DNA from: Bacillus sp. AFS015802
GTDB lineage: Bacteria > Bacillota > Bacilli > Bacillales > Bacillaceae_B
Direction of reading: 5' to 3'
Length of the DNA stretch: 64,000 nucleotides
Assembly: GCF_002561455.1 (NCBI RefSeq)
Contig: NZ_NTUP01000011.1
Coordinates: 185,094-249,093 of the forward strand
Part shown: piece by piece, positions 1 to 8,338 of the stretch
Layout: each line of letters opens with the position of its first letter
How positions within the stretch are numbered: position 1 is the first letter of the stretch
The notes under the pieces: generated by a model
Seen by the model: the letters and a program-made list of their open reading frames with translations, nothing else
What the model was told of the DNA's origin: nothing
Databases searched by the model: none
Position numbers and translations under genes: made by a program

Positions 1-1
1 A

Positions 2-262
2 GGAATGTCACCGGAAATCGCCACCCCACGAAAGAAATCACCACGCTTGAAAATACCGGCTGGCTCAGTGGGAATCGCAGGGGAACAAACCGGGGTATAT
101 CCCATTGAAACACCTGGTGGATGGCAGTTGATCGGACGCACGCCTTTAAACCTATTCAGACCTGATCATGACGACTCCCCAAGCTTACTCAAAGCGGGAG
201 ACCGGATCCGTTTCAAGCCGATCTCACTTGAAGAATATAAAGCATTGGAGGAGGAACAATGA
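2..262 (+). CDS. pxpB: 5-oxoprolinase subunit PxpB (KipI), C-terminal part only
   Basis: This is the 3' end of a gene that begins before the window; the reading frame is open from base 2 to the TGA at 260-262. The visible 85-odd residues carry the conserved C-terminal signature of the KipI/PxpB family ([20 protein letters not shown] followed by IGRTPLNLF). In the family, PxpB with PxpC and PxpA forms the ATP-dependent 5-oxoprolinase that opens pyroglutamate to glutamate; in B. subtilis the same protein was first described as the KinA inhibitor KipI. The stop overlaps the pxpC start (ATGA), so the two are translationally coupled. pxpA is not visible and is presumably upstream. Confidence 0.93.
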   Translation, partial: GMSPEIATPRKKSPRLKIPAGSVGIAGEQTGVYPIETPGGWQLIGRTPLNLFRPDHDDSPSLLKAGDRIRFKPISLEEYKALEEEQ

Positions 263-1263
263 TTCATGTCATCAAACCCGGCCTCCTTTCGACCATTCAG
301 GATTTAGGAAGGTACGGGTATCAAAAATATGGTGTCATCGTAAGCGGAAGCATGGATCCACTGGCTCACAAAATTTCGAACCTTCTTGTCGGCAATGAAG
401 TGGACGAGGCTGTCCTTGAAATTACATTGATGGGCCCGGTCCTTAAATTCGAGGAAACCACCCTTATTTCGATCTGTGGAGGAGATCTTACTCCGACTAT
501 TGATGGGAAACCCGTTCCCTTAAGGAGATCACTGTTGATCAAAGCCGGCAGTGTCCTTAAATTCGGGACATGCACAAACGGGTGCCGCAGTTACCTGGCA
601 GTTGCAGGCGGTTTTAACGTGGAAACCGTCATGAACAGTAAATCCACCTATGTAAGGGCCGGCATCGGAGGGTTGGATGGTCGTCCCCTTCAGCCAGGCG
701 ATACCCTGGAAACAGGAACGATTACCAAAGAATCCGCCAATATGATCGACTATTTACTTCCCTATTTAGAACACAGTGATTTCACAGAGATTGATTGGTC
801 GATATCATCTGAATTCATCTCGTCCTATCAGCAGAAGAAAGTCATTCGAGTGATCCCGGGAACGGAATATGATTTATTTTCAGAAGAAAGCCGCCAACAA
901 TTTTTCACTGAATCCTTTAAGGTTTCTTCCCAATCAGACCGAATGGGTTACCGCCTGGAAGGTCCGTCCCTAAAGCTTCAGGACGAATTCGATTTGATAT
1001 CGGAAGCGGTGGTCTTCGGGACGATCCAGGTTCCGTCGGATGGTAAGCCGATCATTCTCCTGGCAGATCGTCAAACGACAGGGGGCTATCCGAGGATAGG
1101 ATTTATTGCTTCGGTTGACCTTCCCCTCATTGCTCAAACAAAGCCTGGGGAAGAGATCACCTTCACGATGGTCTCCCATGAAGAGGCTCAGGAACTGTAC
1201 ATAGACCGTGAACGCCAATTAAGCCATTTAAAGCAAGGTATTGCTTTGAAATTCAACTCTTAA
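259..1263 (+). CDS. pxpC: 5-oxoprolinase subunit PxpC (KipA family)
   Basis: The 334-residue product belongs to the biotin-dependent carboxyltransferase-like KipA/PxpC family: an N-terminal [20 protein letters not shown] segment (residues about 7-26), a central [16 protein letters not shown] segment and a C-terminal [18 protein letters not shown] segment are family hallmarks. It works with PxpB and PxpA to hydrolyse 5-oxoproline using ATP in the cytoplasm. Length is normal for the family. The ATG at 259 overlaps the pxpB stop by four bases and is preceded by GGAGGAGG about eight bases upstream. The NRAMP-type gene follows after 30 bp, so the three appear to form one operon. Confidence 0.95.
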   Translation: MIHVIKPGLLSTIQDLGRYGYQKYGVIVSGSMDPLAHKISNLLVGNEVDEAVLEITLMGPVLKFEETTLISICGGDLTPTIDGKPVPLRRSLLIKAGSVLKFGTCTNGCRSYLAVAGGFNVETVMNSKSTYVRAGIGGLDGRPLQPGDTLETGTITKESANMIDYLLPYLEHSDFTEIDWSISSEFISSYQQKKVIRVIPGTEYDLFSEESRQQFFTESFKVSSQSDRMGYRLEGPSLKLQDEFDLISEAVVFGTIQVPSDGKPIILLADRQTTGGYPRIGFIASVDLPLIAQTKPGEEITFTMVSHEEAQELYIDRERQLSHLKQGIALKFNS

Positions 1264-1293
1264 TATAACCCAGACAGCAAAGGAGCGAATCAT

Positions 1294-2484
1294 TTGAAGA
1301 AAAAATCGAATTTCAGTCTTTTATTAGGAGCAGCCTTCCTGATGGCGACATCCGCCATCGGGCCAGGTTTCCTGACTCAAACAACCGTCTTTACCGAGCA
1401 GCTTGCTGCAAGCTTTGGTTTTGTCATTTTAGTTTCCATTCTCATCGATATCGGTGCCCAGCTGAATATCTGGCGCATCATAGCCATTTCTGAAAAAAGG
1501 GCTCAGGATATCGCCAACGATGTCCTGCCAGGATTGGGCTACTTCCTTGCCATCCTCATCGTTGCAGGTGGCCTGGCCTTTAACATCGGAAATATCGCCG
1601 GGGCGGGACTGGGTACGAATGTCCTGTTTGGCATTTCACCTGAAATGGGAGCATTATTCAGCGGAATTGTCGCTGTCGGGATCTTCCTTGTAAAAGAAGC
1701 GGGAAGACTAATGGATAAGTTCGCCCAGGTCCTTGGATTTTTAATGATCATTCTTACGGTTTACGTCATGTTTACTGCGAATCCACCTGTGGGGGAAGCC
1801 GTGACGAAAACATTCGCTCCCGACACCATTGATTTTCTCGCCATCATTACCCTGGTCGGCGGGACCGTCGGCGGGTATATCACCTTTGCCGGGGGACATC
1901 GATTATTGGAGGCTGGAATAACCGGGAAACAGGCCCTTCCGGAAATCACAAAAAGCTCCGTATCAGCCATCGGTATTGCCTCCATCATGCGGATCTTTCT
2001 ATTTCTTGCCGCTTTAGGAATCGTCGCACAAGGATTTACATTGGATCCAAAGAATCCTCCTGCATCCGTATTCCAGCTGGCAGCCGGCGATATCGGCTAC
2101 AAAATGTTCGGGATTGTCATGTGGTCTGCCGCTGTATCATCGGTTGTAGGTGCCGCCTATACGTCGGTATCTTTCATCAGGACGTTCAGTCCTCTATTGG
2201 AAAAGTATCATAAGTGGTTAATCGTCGGTTTTATCACAATTTCCACCCTTGTTTTCGTAGTTGTCGGAAAGCCTGTTGCCATTTTGATCCTGGTCGGGTC
2301 CCTTAATGGATTAATCCTCCCGATCGCCTTGGGCGTCATGCTGATCGCTGCACATAAATCAAAAATCGTCGGTGATTACAAACACCCGATTTGGATGACC
2401 ATATTCGGAGTGCTGATTGTAGTCGCCATGTCTTATATGGGAGTGTACTCGTTGATTAAGGGTATTCCTCAGTTATTTAGTTAG
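1294..2484 (+). CDS. ycsG: NRAMP-family divalent-cation-type transporter, YcsG-like
   Basis: The product is a 396-residue polytopic membrane protein with about eleven hydrophobic segments. Its start (residues about 20-35, TSAIGPGFLTQTTVFT) matches the NRAMP family region corresponding to the DPGN metal site, but the DPGN sequence itself is not present, as is usual for the YcsG branch. In B. subtilis ycsG sits in the 5-oxoproline/kip operon, and this gene sits directly after pxpC, so the transported solute may be connected to pyroglutamate use rather than manganese; that part is inference. The start is TTG with AAAGGAGCG at 1279-1286. A strong terminator follows. Confidence 0.85.
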   Translation: MKKKSNFSLLLGAAFLMATSAIGPGFLTQTTVFTEQLAASFGFVILVSILIDIGAQLNIWRIIAISEKRAQDIANDVLPGLGYFLAILIVAGGLAFNIGNIAGAGLGTNVLFGISPEMGALFSGIVAVGIFLVKEAGRLMDKFAQVLGFLMIILTVYVMFTANPPVGEAVTKTFAPDTIDFLAIITLVGGTVGGYITFAGGHRLLEAGITGKQALPEITKSSVSAIGIASIMRIFLFLAALGIVAQGFTLDPKNPPASVFQLAAGDIGYKMFGIVMWSAAVSSVVGAAYTSVSFIRTFSPLLEKYHKWLIVGFITISTLVFVVVGKPVAILILVGSLNGLILPIALGVMLIAAHKSKIVGDYKHPIWMTIFGVLIVVAMSYMGVYSLIKGIPQLFS

Positions 2485-2487
2485 AGA

Positions 2488-2524
2488 AAAGACCTCGATC
2501 CCTTTATGAGATCGAGGTCTTTTC
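2488..2524 (+). terminator. Intrinsic terminator after the pxp operon
   Basis: An 11-bp perfect stem AGACCTCGATC (2490-2500) pairs with GATCGAGGTCT (2510-2520) over a nine-base loop and is followed by TTTT. It lies four bases after the ycsG-like stop codon and ends the plus-strand operon. The A tract before the stem makes it potentially bidirectional for the convergent gene at 2528-2734. Confidence 0.9.
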
Positions 2525-2527
2525 GTG

Positions 2528-2734
2528 TCAGCTTGTGTGACAATCGGGTGCACAATGCCTGCATCCATTCACATTATCAAAGGTTTCTCTTGCTTTTTCA
2601 ATGGCGCTCGAGCAGCTTGAATGGCCACCCAGCTCCAAGAGATTCTTCTCAAATGGCATGAAGTCACACCCCTCCATATGCACCTCGTGTTCCCCGCTTG
2701 ACTGTTGATTTTGATTTACATAAAACTGAGCCAT
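2528..2734 (-). CDS. Small conserved Cys/His-rich protein of unknown function
   Basis: The 68-residue soluble protein has four to five cysteines and several histidines in a conserved-looking frame: HEVHMEGCDFMP, then ELGGHSSC, then NGCRHCAPDCHTS at the C-terminus. I recall similar short proteins with the end GCxxCxxxCHTS in many unrelated bacteria, none with a settled function that I know of. The spacing of Cys and His suggests a metal-binding knuckle (inference). The ATG is preceded by AGAGGAGGAG. It is monocistronic and convergent with the pxp operon. Confidence 0.75.
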   Translation of the reverse strand: MAQFYVNQNQQSSGEHEVHMEGCDFMPFEKNLLELGGHSSCSSAIEKARETFDNVNGCRHCAPDCHTS

Positions 2735-2879
2735 TTTTATCTCCTCCTCTTATAGTTGTGACGGTATCTTTCCTCAATGGGTATATTTCCCTTTTAAGAG
2801 ATGGTGAAACATGGGGATGTGTTTTCATGAAGGGAATGCTATGGTAAGCAGGATATTGTACCTGATACCTCGCTGAATC

Positions 2880-2904
2880 AAAAAAAGAGACCGGACAGGC
2901 CTCT
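2880..2904 (-). terminator. Intrinsic terminator of ywbE
   Basis: On the minus strand AGAGGCC, loop TGTCC, GGTCTCT is followed by a run of seven T (plus-strand A run from 2880). The upstream arm of the stem abuts the ywbE stop codon. Confidence 0.8.
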
Positions 2905-3101
2905 TATTTCTGGATAATATTCTTCACCCGGCCAACCTGTCCATCAGCTAATCGGACTTTGATGCCGTGTGGGTGATTCGGTGAATTCGTCAAAATGTCT
3001 TTAACAATCCCCCGAGTCAGTTTGTCTGTTCGCTGGTCTTTTTTCAGGACGATGTCCACTTCAAGACCCGGTTTAATATTGGAACGCTGTTGTCCGCTCA
3101 T
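2904..3101 (-). CDS. ywbE: YwbE family protein (DUF2196)
   Basis: This 65-residue protein matches the short YwbE family: it opens with IKPGLEVDIVLKKDQRTDKL and ends with the family-typical HPHGIKVRLADGQVGRV. The fold is predicted to be a small beta-barrel with KOW-like character; function is unknown. The length is normal for the family. A ribosome site (GGAGGATAC) lies upstream of the ATG. The HTH gene at 3145-3375 lies 43 bp upstream on the same strand, so the two may be co-transcribed. Confidence 0.9.
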   Translation of the reverse strand: MSGQQRSNIKPGLEVDIVLKKDQRTDKLTRGIVKDILTNSPNHPHGIKVRLADGQVGRVKNIIQK

Positions 3102-3144
3102 TTGTATCCTCCATTTCTTCAGTTGATTTCTGGAACATCAAGGA

Positions 3145-3375
3145 CTAATCTTCGTCCTTCACATCGATATCTTCAGGGATCGGCTCACTTAAATATTCAG
3201 CGAGCTGCCGTTTCATTTTTTCCATTTGCTCCAAATGCTGATTGAACTGATCCCGGTATAGTAAATATTGTTCGCCATCATGAACTGCCCGGATTTTCTT
3301 TTGCTGAACGAGGTTTTCAATGTACGATTCAGGCAGGGACAGATATTCAGCTGTTTCTTTAATGGTGAGATACAT
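3145..3375 (-). CDS. Excisionase-type helix-turn-helix DNA-binding protein
   Basis: The 76-residue protein has a MerR-like/excisionase HTH over residues 1-48 (YLTIKETAEYLSLPESYIEN, then a wing with IRAVHDGEQYLLYRDQFNQHL) and then an acidic tail. This SinR-unrelated type is used both by phage excisionases and by many chromosomal regulators. No integrase is nearby, so a mobile-element role is not supported. Its target is unknown. Confidence 0.8.
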   Translation of the reverse strand: MYLTIKETAEYLSLPESYIENLVQQKKIRAVHDGEQYLLYRDQFNQHLEQMEKMKRQLAEYLSEPIPEDIDVKDED

Positions 3376-3470
3376 TGGCTTAAATCCTCACTTTTCTTGG
3401 CTTGTACAAGTCGCTTTACCATAGTCTATCATACTTTACCTTCACGTTTTTTTCAAAACCTGTCTTCATC

Positions 3471-3511
3471 ATTCTTCCATACCGCTCTTCCCCTTTCCGA
3501 TATGGAAGAAT
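3471..3511 (-). terminator. Inverted repeat behind the SpeE-like gene, possible terminator
   Basis: ATTCTTCCATACCG (3471-3484) and CGATATGGAAGAAT (3498-3511) form a 14-bp stem with one mismatch, eight bases beyond the stop of the minus-strand SpeE-like gene. There is no immediate T run on the minus strand, so termination is only likely, not clear. Confidence 0.5.
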
Positions 3512-3518
3512 CATACTA

Positions 3519-4508
3519 TCAGGCATTTTCTTCATTGAAGATGGTGTGGAGGTTCAAGTTTCTCTGTGAATTGACGGATGCCCGTTTTTTATAGTGCAGG
3601 TAATCGGGTTGAAATTCGAATAAACTTCTCATTTCGGCAGGCAGGGTTCTATGGAAACCATTCCTTTTTGTGAAGCGACGGGACAACCGCTTTTTAGACG
3701 CAAGGGTGAATCCCCAATCCCCGAACGAAGGGATGATCGTGTGATACTGATCTGTGTAAAAGCCCGCTCTTTCAAACGTTAATCCAATGCTCCAAAATAC
3801 CGTTGGTGCTGCGTCTAACGCATTCGATTGGCAAACGATCAATCCGGCAGCACTCAGTGAGTCGTATAACTCCTCAAATAATTCGACTGTATATAAACCG
3901 GCAAGCAGCTCATTCGAAGGATCCGGAAAATCAATGATGATCAGATCATACACTTTTCTATTACTCTTCACAAATACCCTGGCATCTTTAATATAGGTAC
4001 TGACCCTCTTGTCAAAAAAAGCCCGTTCATTCAGATTCACTAACTCCTGATTTTCAGAAGCGAGCTCAACCATTTTCGAATCAATATCAACCAGATCGAT
4101 CGTCCTCACTTCTTGATATTTAAGGATCTCCCGGAGAGCAAGCCCATCCCCTCCTCCTAATACCAGCACCGATTGAACACTTCCGGTCAAAGCAAAAGGA
4201 ATATGAACGAATGCCTCATGATAGATCCGCTCGTCCACTGAGCTGAATTGTAATTGACCATTTAAATACAGCCTTATATCCTCTGTGCATAGCAAGTGGA
4301 TATCCTGAAACTTGCTCTGCCCTTGATAAAGGTTGGTATGATCACCAGCTAAAATCTCCTTTAACCCGACCCGGTCCCATTCATCCCCGGAGGAATCCAC
4401 CCGTTCAATGTCCCTTTTGATCTTCATATGATTCCTGCGATTCCCTTCCCCATCGTTCAGTGGACCGAATTGATCAGCCAGCCAAGGCTCATTTTTTCTT
4501 CTACTCAT
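3519..4508 (-). CDS. Spermidine-synthase-like aminopropyltransferase fold protein
   Basis: The 329-residue product has the SpeE fold. After a charged N-terminus (1-50) comes QFSSVDERIYHEAF (about 87-100), the AdoMet-type nucleotide loop VLGGGDGLALRE (about 116-127), the acidic LVDID (139-143) and IIDFPDP (191-197). True spermidine synthases usually read DS(T/S)DP at the last site; here both aspartates (193, 196) are kept but the middle is FP, as in the SpeE-like domains often fused to membrane transporters. It ends with an SFGDWGF motif. It is divergent from speD, which supports a polyamine role; substrate specificity cannot be read from sequence. The ATG has GGAGG nine bases upstream. Confidence 0.85.
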   Translation of the reverse strand: MSRRKNEPWLADQFGPLNDGEGNRRNHMKIKRDIERVDSSGDEWDRVGLKEILAGDHTNLYQGQSKFQDIHLLCTEDIRLYLNGQLQFSSVDERIYHEAFVHIPFALTGSVQSVLVLGGGDGLALREILKYQEVRTIDLVDIDSKMVELASENQELVNLNERAFFDKRVSTYIKDARVFVKSNRKVYDLIIIDFPDPSNELLAGLYTVELFEELYDSLSAAGLIVCQSNALDAAPTVFWSIGLTFERAGFYTDQYHTIIPSFGDWGFTLASKKRLSRRFTKRNGFHRTLPAEMRSLFEFQPDYLHYKKRASVNSQRNLNLHTIFNEENA

Positions 4509-4772
4509 CTTGAATCCTCCAATTCTTGAAAAAATCCCAAGTCGAAATAGTGTATTATCCCTTTACACCATAAGTTCTTTTAAACGCGAATCTACTAATA
4601 ATTGATGCATCCGCCTATTTTAATACCCCAGTCCATGTCATCTGTCCTCACGGGATTATATCATCATAATGATACTGTGGATTTTTCTCTGATATGACAG
4701 ATAGCCGGTCCAACCGGATGAGAGAGAACATAGTCTGATAGTAACTAGATTAATCACAAAGGAGAGGTAGAG
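4509..4772. promoter_or_regulatory. Divergent intergenic region of the polyamine locus
   Basis: These 264 bp separate the SpeE-like gene (minus) from speD (plus) and must hold both promoters. They are AT-rich. I see no convincing riboswitch or long dyad. A ribosome site AAAGGAGAGG (4758-4767) serves the speD TTG start. Confidence 0.5.
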
Positions 4773-5150
4773 TTGGAGTATAGTACTTCAGGGACACATA
4801 TCATCGCTGACCTATGGGGAGTGGAATTTGAGAAATTAAATGATCCTTCTTATCTGGAAAATCAGTTGAAAATAGCCGCCAAGAAAAGTGGTGCCACTAT
4901 GCTTTCATGTGACAGCCAAGCCTTCGAACCTTTCGGAGCAACAGTTTTCGTCGTTTTATCCGAAAGCCACCTTTCCATTCACACGTATCCTGAAAAGGGG
5001 TTTGCCGCCGTAGATGGGTATACGTGCGGGGAAACCATTGACCCCATGGATGCGGTTCTTTATTTGATATCCGTTTTGCAGCCACAAAAACAAGAGCTGA
5101 TTAAACTCACGAGAGGTGAAGGGAAATTAGAAGTAAAAAAGATTTCATAA
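4773..5150 (+). CDS. speD: S-adenosylmethionine decarboxylase proenzyme
   Basis: The product is a 125-residue prokaryotic class 1B AdoMet decarboxylase. The self-processing motif LSESH is at residues 62-66, with cleavage expected between Glu64 and Ser65 to create the pyruvoyl group. His70 and Cys85 (in DGYTCG) occupy the other catalytic positions, at the same spacing as in the well-studied Thermotoga enzyme (S63, H68, C83). It makes decarboxylated AdoMet, the aminopropyl donor for polyamines. The start is TTG at 4773 behind AAAGGAGAGG. It is followed after 18 bp by the dehydrogenase gene and faces the SpeE-like gene. Confidence 0.95.
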   Translation: MEYSTSGTHIIADLWGVEFEKLNDPSYLENQLKIAAKKSGATMLSCDSQAFEPFGATVFVVLSESHLSIHTYPEKGFAAVDGYTCGETIDPMDAVLYLISVLQPQKQELIKLTRGEGKLEVKKIS

Positions 5151-5168
5151 TGAAAGGATGAAGGAAAC

Positions 5169-6428
5169 GTGTTAAAAGCTAAAACGATTGTGACGATTAT
5201 TGGAAGTGCAGGGGGTGTCGGAAAATCCATTCTTTCGATTCTTAACAAATCTGCACAGGATAAAAACGATCCCATCCATTATCTAATCCGTGATGCGGAA
5301 ATCTATTTGATCGACCACAACCAAAAAGAAGACCACTATTATTCCACTCTATTCCCCCATCTATACGACCAATTCCATATTCTCCACTTCGACCTTCACG
5401 ACCTCCCCCTCTTCCGAAACCATCTAAAGGATTCTAAGACGTCGATTGTCCTGGATGTGTCATGGGCGGATACTGTAGAGATGCTTCATTGTTGCAATGA
5501 ACTGGGGGTACAATACGTAAATACCGCTTTAGAAAATAAAATGGTAGATGATAATGAGGAAGAATATGAGGGATTCCCCCTGATGGAACGACTACGTATT
5601 TTTGAAGAAAACAAATCAACTTACACGAATATGAAAGGGGTTGTATGCTCTGGAATGAATCCGGGCGTGGTTCAGTGGATGGCCATTGAAAGAATGAAGG
5701 ACTCTGAAGAACTTCCCCTTGCGTGCTACATTGTAGAGCATGATACCTCTTTCTTTAAGGACATTTCTATAGCACAGGAGCAGTGCGTCTATACCACCTG
5801 GTCCCCTGAATGTTTCCTGGATGAGGCCATTTTGAGCTATCCGATGATGATGAAAGAGAAGACGCCTCTTTTTCTTTATGAGGATGTATATGGTTTGGAA
5901 TTCAACGTGACCCTTGGCGAAGTGACATTCAATGGCTGTTTGATGCCCCATGAAGAAGTTTACACTTTATGCAGGAGGTTCAATATGGAAGGAGGATTTC
6001 TGTATAAAGTGAACGACCACACGACGACGCTCATCCGGGATAACCTGGACGATGTGGATAAGATTTGGGAATATCCCATGGAAACGCTCGATCCCAGCAA
6101 GCACGCTTTAATCGGGAAAGATTTAGTAGGTGTTCTGCTTGTTTACAAAGATAGGGAGCTGTACATGTATAATGAGCTCAGTAATGAGGAGATTTATGGA
6201 ACCTATCAAACGAACGCTACCTACTTCCAAGTGGCCTGCGGGATTTATGCCGGTTTCGCCTCCCTTCTCCTGGATGATCTGCCGATCGGAGTGAAATATG
6301 TTGACGAGCTGTTGTCAGAAACCGGGAGCCGCTATGGTGAATATGTCCAATACTATATGAAAGACTTCGTCCTCGGAGAGAACACTACCACAGATGGATT
6401 ATTGTTAAACCGAATGAAAAAAATGTAG
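5169..6428 (+). CDS. Homospermidine-synthase / saccharopine-dehydrogenase-like protein
   Basis: The 419-residue protein begins with a Rossmann-type loop, TIIGSAGGVGKSI (about 8-20). The segment VCSGMNPGVVQWMA (about 158-171) and a downstream YTTWSPECFLDEA resemble homospermidine synthase, which has GxNPGLV and TWS at equivalent places. Homospermidine synthase and carboxyspermidine dehydrogenase belong to the saccharopine dehydrogenase superfamily, so both are candidates. Co-transcription with speD, 18 bp upstream, makes a polyamine function likely; the actual substrates are inference. The start is GTG at 5169 with an AAGGA-type site. Length is slightly short for homospermidine synthase (about 470) and near that of carboxyspermidine dehydrogenase (about 400). 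Confidence 0.75.
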   Translation: MLKAKTIVTIIGSAGGVGKSILSILNKSAQDKNDPIHYLIRDAEIYLIDHNQKEDHYYSTLFPHLYDQFHILHFDLHDLPLFRNHLKDSKTSIVLDVSWADTVEMLHCCNELGVQYVNTALENKMVDDNEEEYEGFPLMERLRIFEENKSTYTNMKGVVCSGMNPGVVQWMAIERMKDSEELPLACYIVEHDTSFFKDISIAQEQCVYTTWSPECFLDEAILSYPMMMKEKTPLFLYEDVYGLEFNVTLGEVTFNGCLMPHEEVYTLCRRFNMEGGFLYKVNDHTTTLIRDNLDDVDKIWEYPMETLDPSKHALIGKDLVGVLLVYKDRELYMYNELSNEEIYGTYQTNATYFQVACGIYAGFASLLLDDLPIGVKYVDELLSETGSRYGEYVQYYMKDFVLGENTTTDGLLLNRMKKM

Positions 6429-6453
6429 AGGCAGGTGACCTCTACATTTTTTC
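6422..6453. terminator. Bidirectional terminator between polyamine operon and rlmCD
   Basis: ATGTAGAGG (6423-6431) pairs with CCTCTACAT (6439-6447), with seven bases in the loop, followed by TTTTT on the plus strand and preceded by As for the minus strand. It overlaps the plus-strand stop codon and abuts the rlmCD stop. Confidence 0.9.
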
Positions 6454-7830
6454 TTATTCCACTAATTCAATCCTCGCGACTGCCTCACAGTGCATCGTCT
6501 GCGGGAACATATCAACGGGTTGAACTTCTGTTGCTTTATAACCCCCATCTTCCAGGATTCTAAGGTCACGGGCCAGTGTTGCAGGGTTACAGGACACATA
6601 GACGACCCGTTTAGGCTTCATGGAAAGGATTGTGTCGAGAAGTGCTTCATCGCAGCCCTTTCTCGGGGGATCCACGACCAGGACATCCGCTTTGATCCCT
6701 TTTTTATACCAATCGGGGATGACCACTTCTGCAGGCCCAGCTTGGAATTCTACATTCGTCATATCATTCAACGCAGCATTTTGCTTTGCGTCTTCAATCG
6801 CCTGAGGGACAATTTCGACCCCGTACACCTTCTTTGCCTTTTGGGCAAGGAACAAGGAAATCGTTCCAATCCCACAGTACGCATCAATGACCGTTTCTTC
6901 TCCTTGTAAATCCGCATATTCCAATGCTTTATCATAAAGCACTTTCGTCTGCTCGGGGTTCACCTGATAGAATGATCTTGCAGAAATCGCGAACTTCACG
7001 TCTCCGATATTGTCATGGATCACTTCTTCACCCCATAGGACGCGGGTGGTGTCTCCCATGATTACGTTGGTTCTTTTCGGATTCACATTATGAACGATTG
7101 ATTTTAATCCTTCAATATTCTCAACAAGCGCTTCGATGATCGCTTTCTTGTGAGGAAGCTCAGGCGTCCGCGTGACCAACACCACCATCACCTCACCCGT
7201 CGTATACGCCGTCCGGGTCATAATATGACGCAGTGTTCCTTTATGGTTCTTTTCATCATAAGGACGGACCTCAAGCTTCTCACATATATCCTTCACATGC
7301 TGAATCACTTCATCGTTTTTTTCATATTGAATGATGCATTTATCCATATCGATGATTTCATGACTGCGCTTCTGATAGAACCCGGCTACGAAACGCCCGT
7401 CCTTTTCCCTTACAGGGACCTGGGCCTTATTGCGGTAGCGCCATGGTTCTTCCATTCCAAGGACCGGGTGCACGCTGACATCATGAAGTTTACCTATACG
7501 CTGCAAGACGTCACGGACATTCTTTTCTTTGGCTTTCAGTTGACCTTCATAGGTCATATGCTGGATTTGACATCCTCCGCATTCCTTGTATATCGGACAT
7601 GGGGGTTCTTGACGATACGGACTTTCCTTCGTGCGTTCTGTCAGTTTCCCGAATCCATACCCTTTACTCGTTTTCACGACCTTGACCTGACCTTCTTCAC
7701 CTGGAAGTGCATTCGGAACGAATAATGGGTATCCATCCACCTTTGTGACACCATTTCCGTCGTGGGTCAGATCCTCAAATACGGCTTCATCTATATAATC
7801 ATTTTTTTGAACGGGTGCTTTTTTACTCAC
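6454..7830 (-). CDS. rlmCD: 23S rRNA (uracil-C5)-methyltransferase RlmCD
   Basis: This 458-residue RumA-family enzyme methylates uridines of 23S rRNA (U747 and U1939 in the B. subtilis enzyme YefA/RlmCD). It has an N-terminal TRAM domain (about 10-68), the iron-sulphur cysteine group [10 protein letters not shown] (about 78-87), an AdoMet domain with [24 protein letters not shown] and the nucleophile cysteine in [13 protein letters not shown] near the C-terminus. Length and motifs are complete. In B. subtilis yefA lies next to dagK (yerQ); here two other operons have come in between. Confidence 0.95.
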   Translation of the reverse strand: MSKKAPVQKNDYIDEAVFEDLTHDGNGVTKVDGYPLFVPNALPGEEGQVKVVKTSKGYGFGKLTERTKESPYRQEPPCPIYKECGGCQIQHMTYEGQLKAKEKNVRDVLQRIGKLHDVSVHPVLGMEEPWRYRNKAQVPVREKDGRFVAGFYQKRSHEIIDMDKCIIQYEKNDEVIQHVKDICEKLEVRPYDEKNHKGTLRHIMTRTAYTTGEVMVVLVTRTPELPHKKAIIEALVENIEGLKSIVHNVNPKRTNVIMGDTTRVLWGEEVIHDNIGDVKFAISARSFYQVNPEQTKVLYDKALEYADLQGEETVIDAYCGIGTISLFLAQKAKKVYGVEIVPQAIEDAKQNAALNDMTNVEFQAGPAEVVIPDWYKKGIKADVLVVDPPRKGCDEALLDTILSMKPKRVVYVSCNPATLARDLRILEDGGYKATEVQPVDMFPQTMHCEAVARIELVE

Positions 7831-7908
7831 GTATATCTTCCTTTACGAATTCCTTTTTAAGACTCTACTGATTGTACCATAAATGAAGGGAGGGAATGAA
7901 ATGGAGAG

Positions 7909-7921
7909 AGGTCCGTCCCTC
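7909..7921 (-). repeat. Dispersed 13-bp motif, single copy
   Basis: AGGTCCGTCCCTC on the plus strand, flanked by GAG and TC so that it reads GAGAGGTCCGTCCCTCTC. It lies in the gap between rlmCD and the 7967-8338 gene, eight bases beyond the terminator of the latter. It is one of 17 copies in the window (see findings). Confidence 0.9.
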
Positions 7922-7928
7922 TCAGTGT

Positions 7929-7961
7929 AAAAAAGCACCGAACACAAGGGTCCGATGCTTT
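7929..7961 (-). terminator. Intrinsic terminator of the 8652-7967 gene pair
   Basis: On the minus strand AAAGCATCGGAC, loop, then GTTCGGTGCTTTTTT. The stem has wobble pairs but a clear T run. It sits six bases after the stop codon of the helical-protein gene. Confidence 0.75.
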
Positions 7962-7966
7962 CGTTT

Positions 7967-8338
7967 TCATGTTGAAGGGAGATTTTCTCTGTCTGCGGTA
8001 CGGATGGATTCGATTGCCTGTTTCAGATAAAGCTCGAAGGTTTCACCCTTTTCAACATCGGTCTCCTCGAGGGATTCCATGATACAGTTAAAATTATCAA
8101 TGAGGTGATCTGATTTCATCCCCCTGCTGACCAATACACTGTTCAGCCATAGGGCATAATCGGAAAATACCTTCGCTTCCCCTACCTCTGCAGCGGACTC
8201 CAGATAATTGAAGTGATGGATATTATCCTCGTAACACTTCTTTCTTCCGGCTTCCCCGAACTTTTCGTCCAATTCAGGGTAGCGCTTGTACAACTTTTCA
8301 ACTGCTAGATCTATGACATTTTTATACTTATTGTCCAT
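7967..8338 (-). CDS. Conserved all-helical protein of unknown function
   Basis: I do not recognise a named family. The 123-residue soluble protein is rich in charged helices. A segment at about 44-75 (YLESAAEVGEAKVFSDYALW, then SVLVSRGMKSDHL) has the look of the helical cap domains seen in B12-dependent and globin-like sensors, which is only a resemblance. Its ATG overlaps the stop of the upstream monooxygenase gene by one base (TAATG), so the two proteins are made together and probably work together. A terminator follows. Confidence 0.7.
   Translation of the reverse strand: MDNKYKNVIDLAVEKLYKRYPELDEKFGEAGRKKCYEDNIHHFNYLESAAEVGEAKVFSDYALWLNSVLVSRGMKSDHLIDNFNCIMESLEETDVEKGETFELYLKQAIESIRTADRENLPST

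Noticed and set aside
3145..3375. Excisionase of a prophage
   Set aside because: Only the HTH type is shared; no integrase, attachment repeats or phage genes adjoin it.
7150..7725. 191-codon frame opposite rlmCD
   Set aside because: Antisense shadow of a full-length conserved gene; rich in His/Arg/Phe, no start signal.
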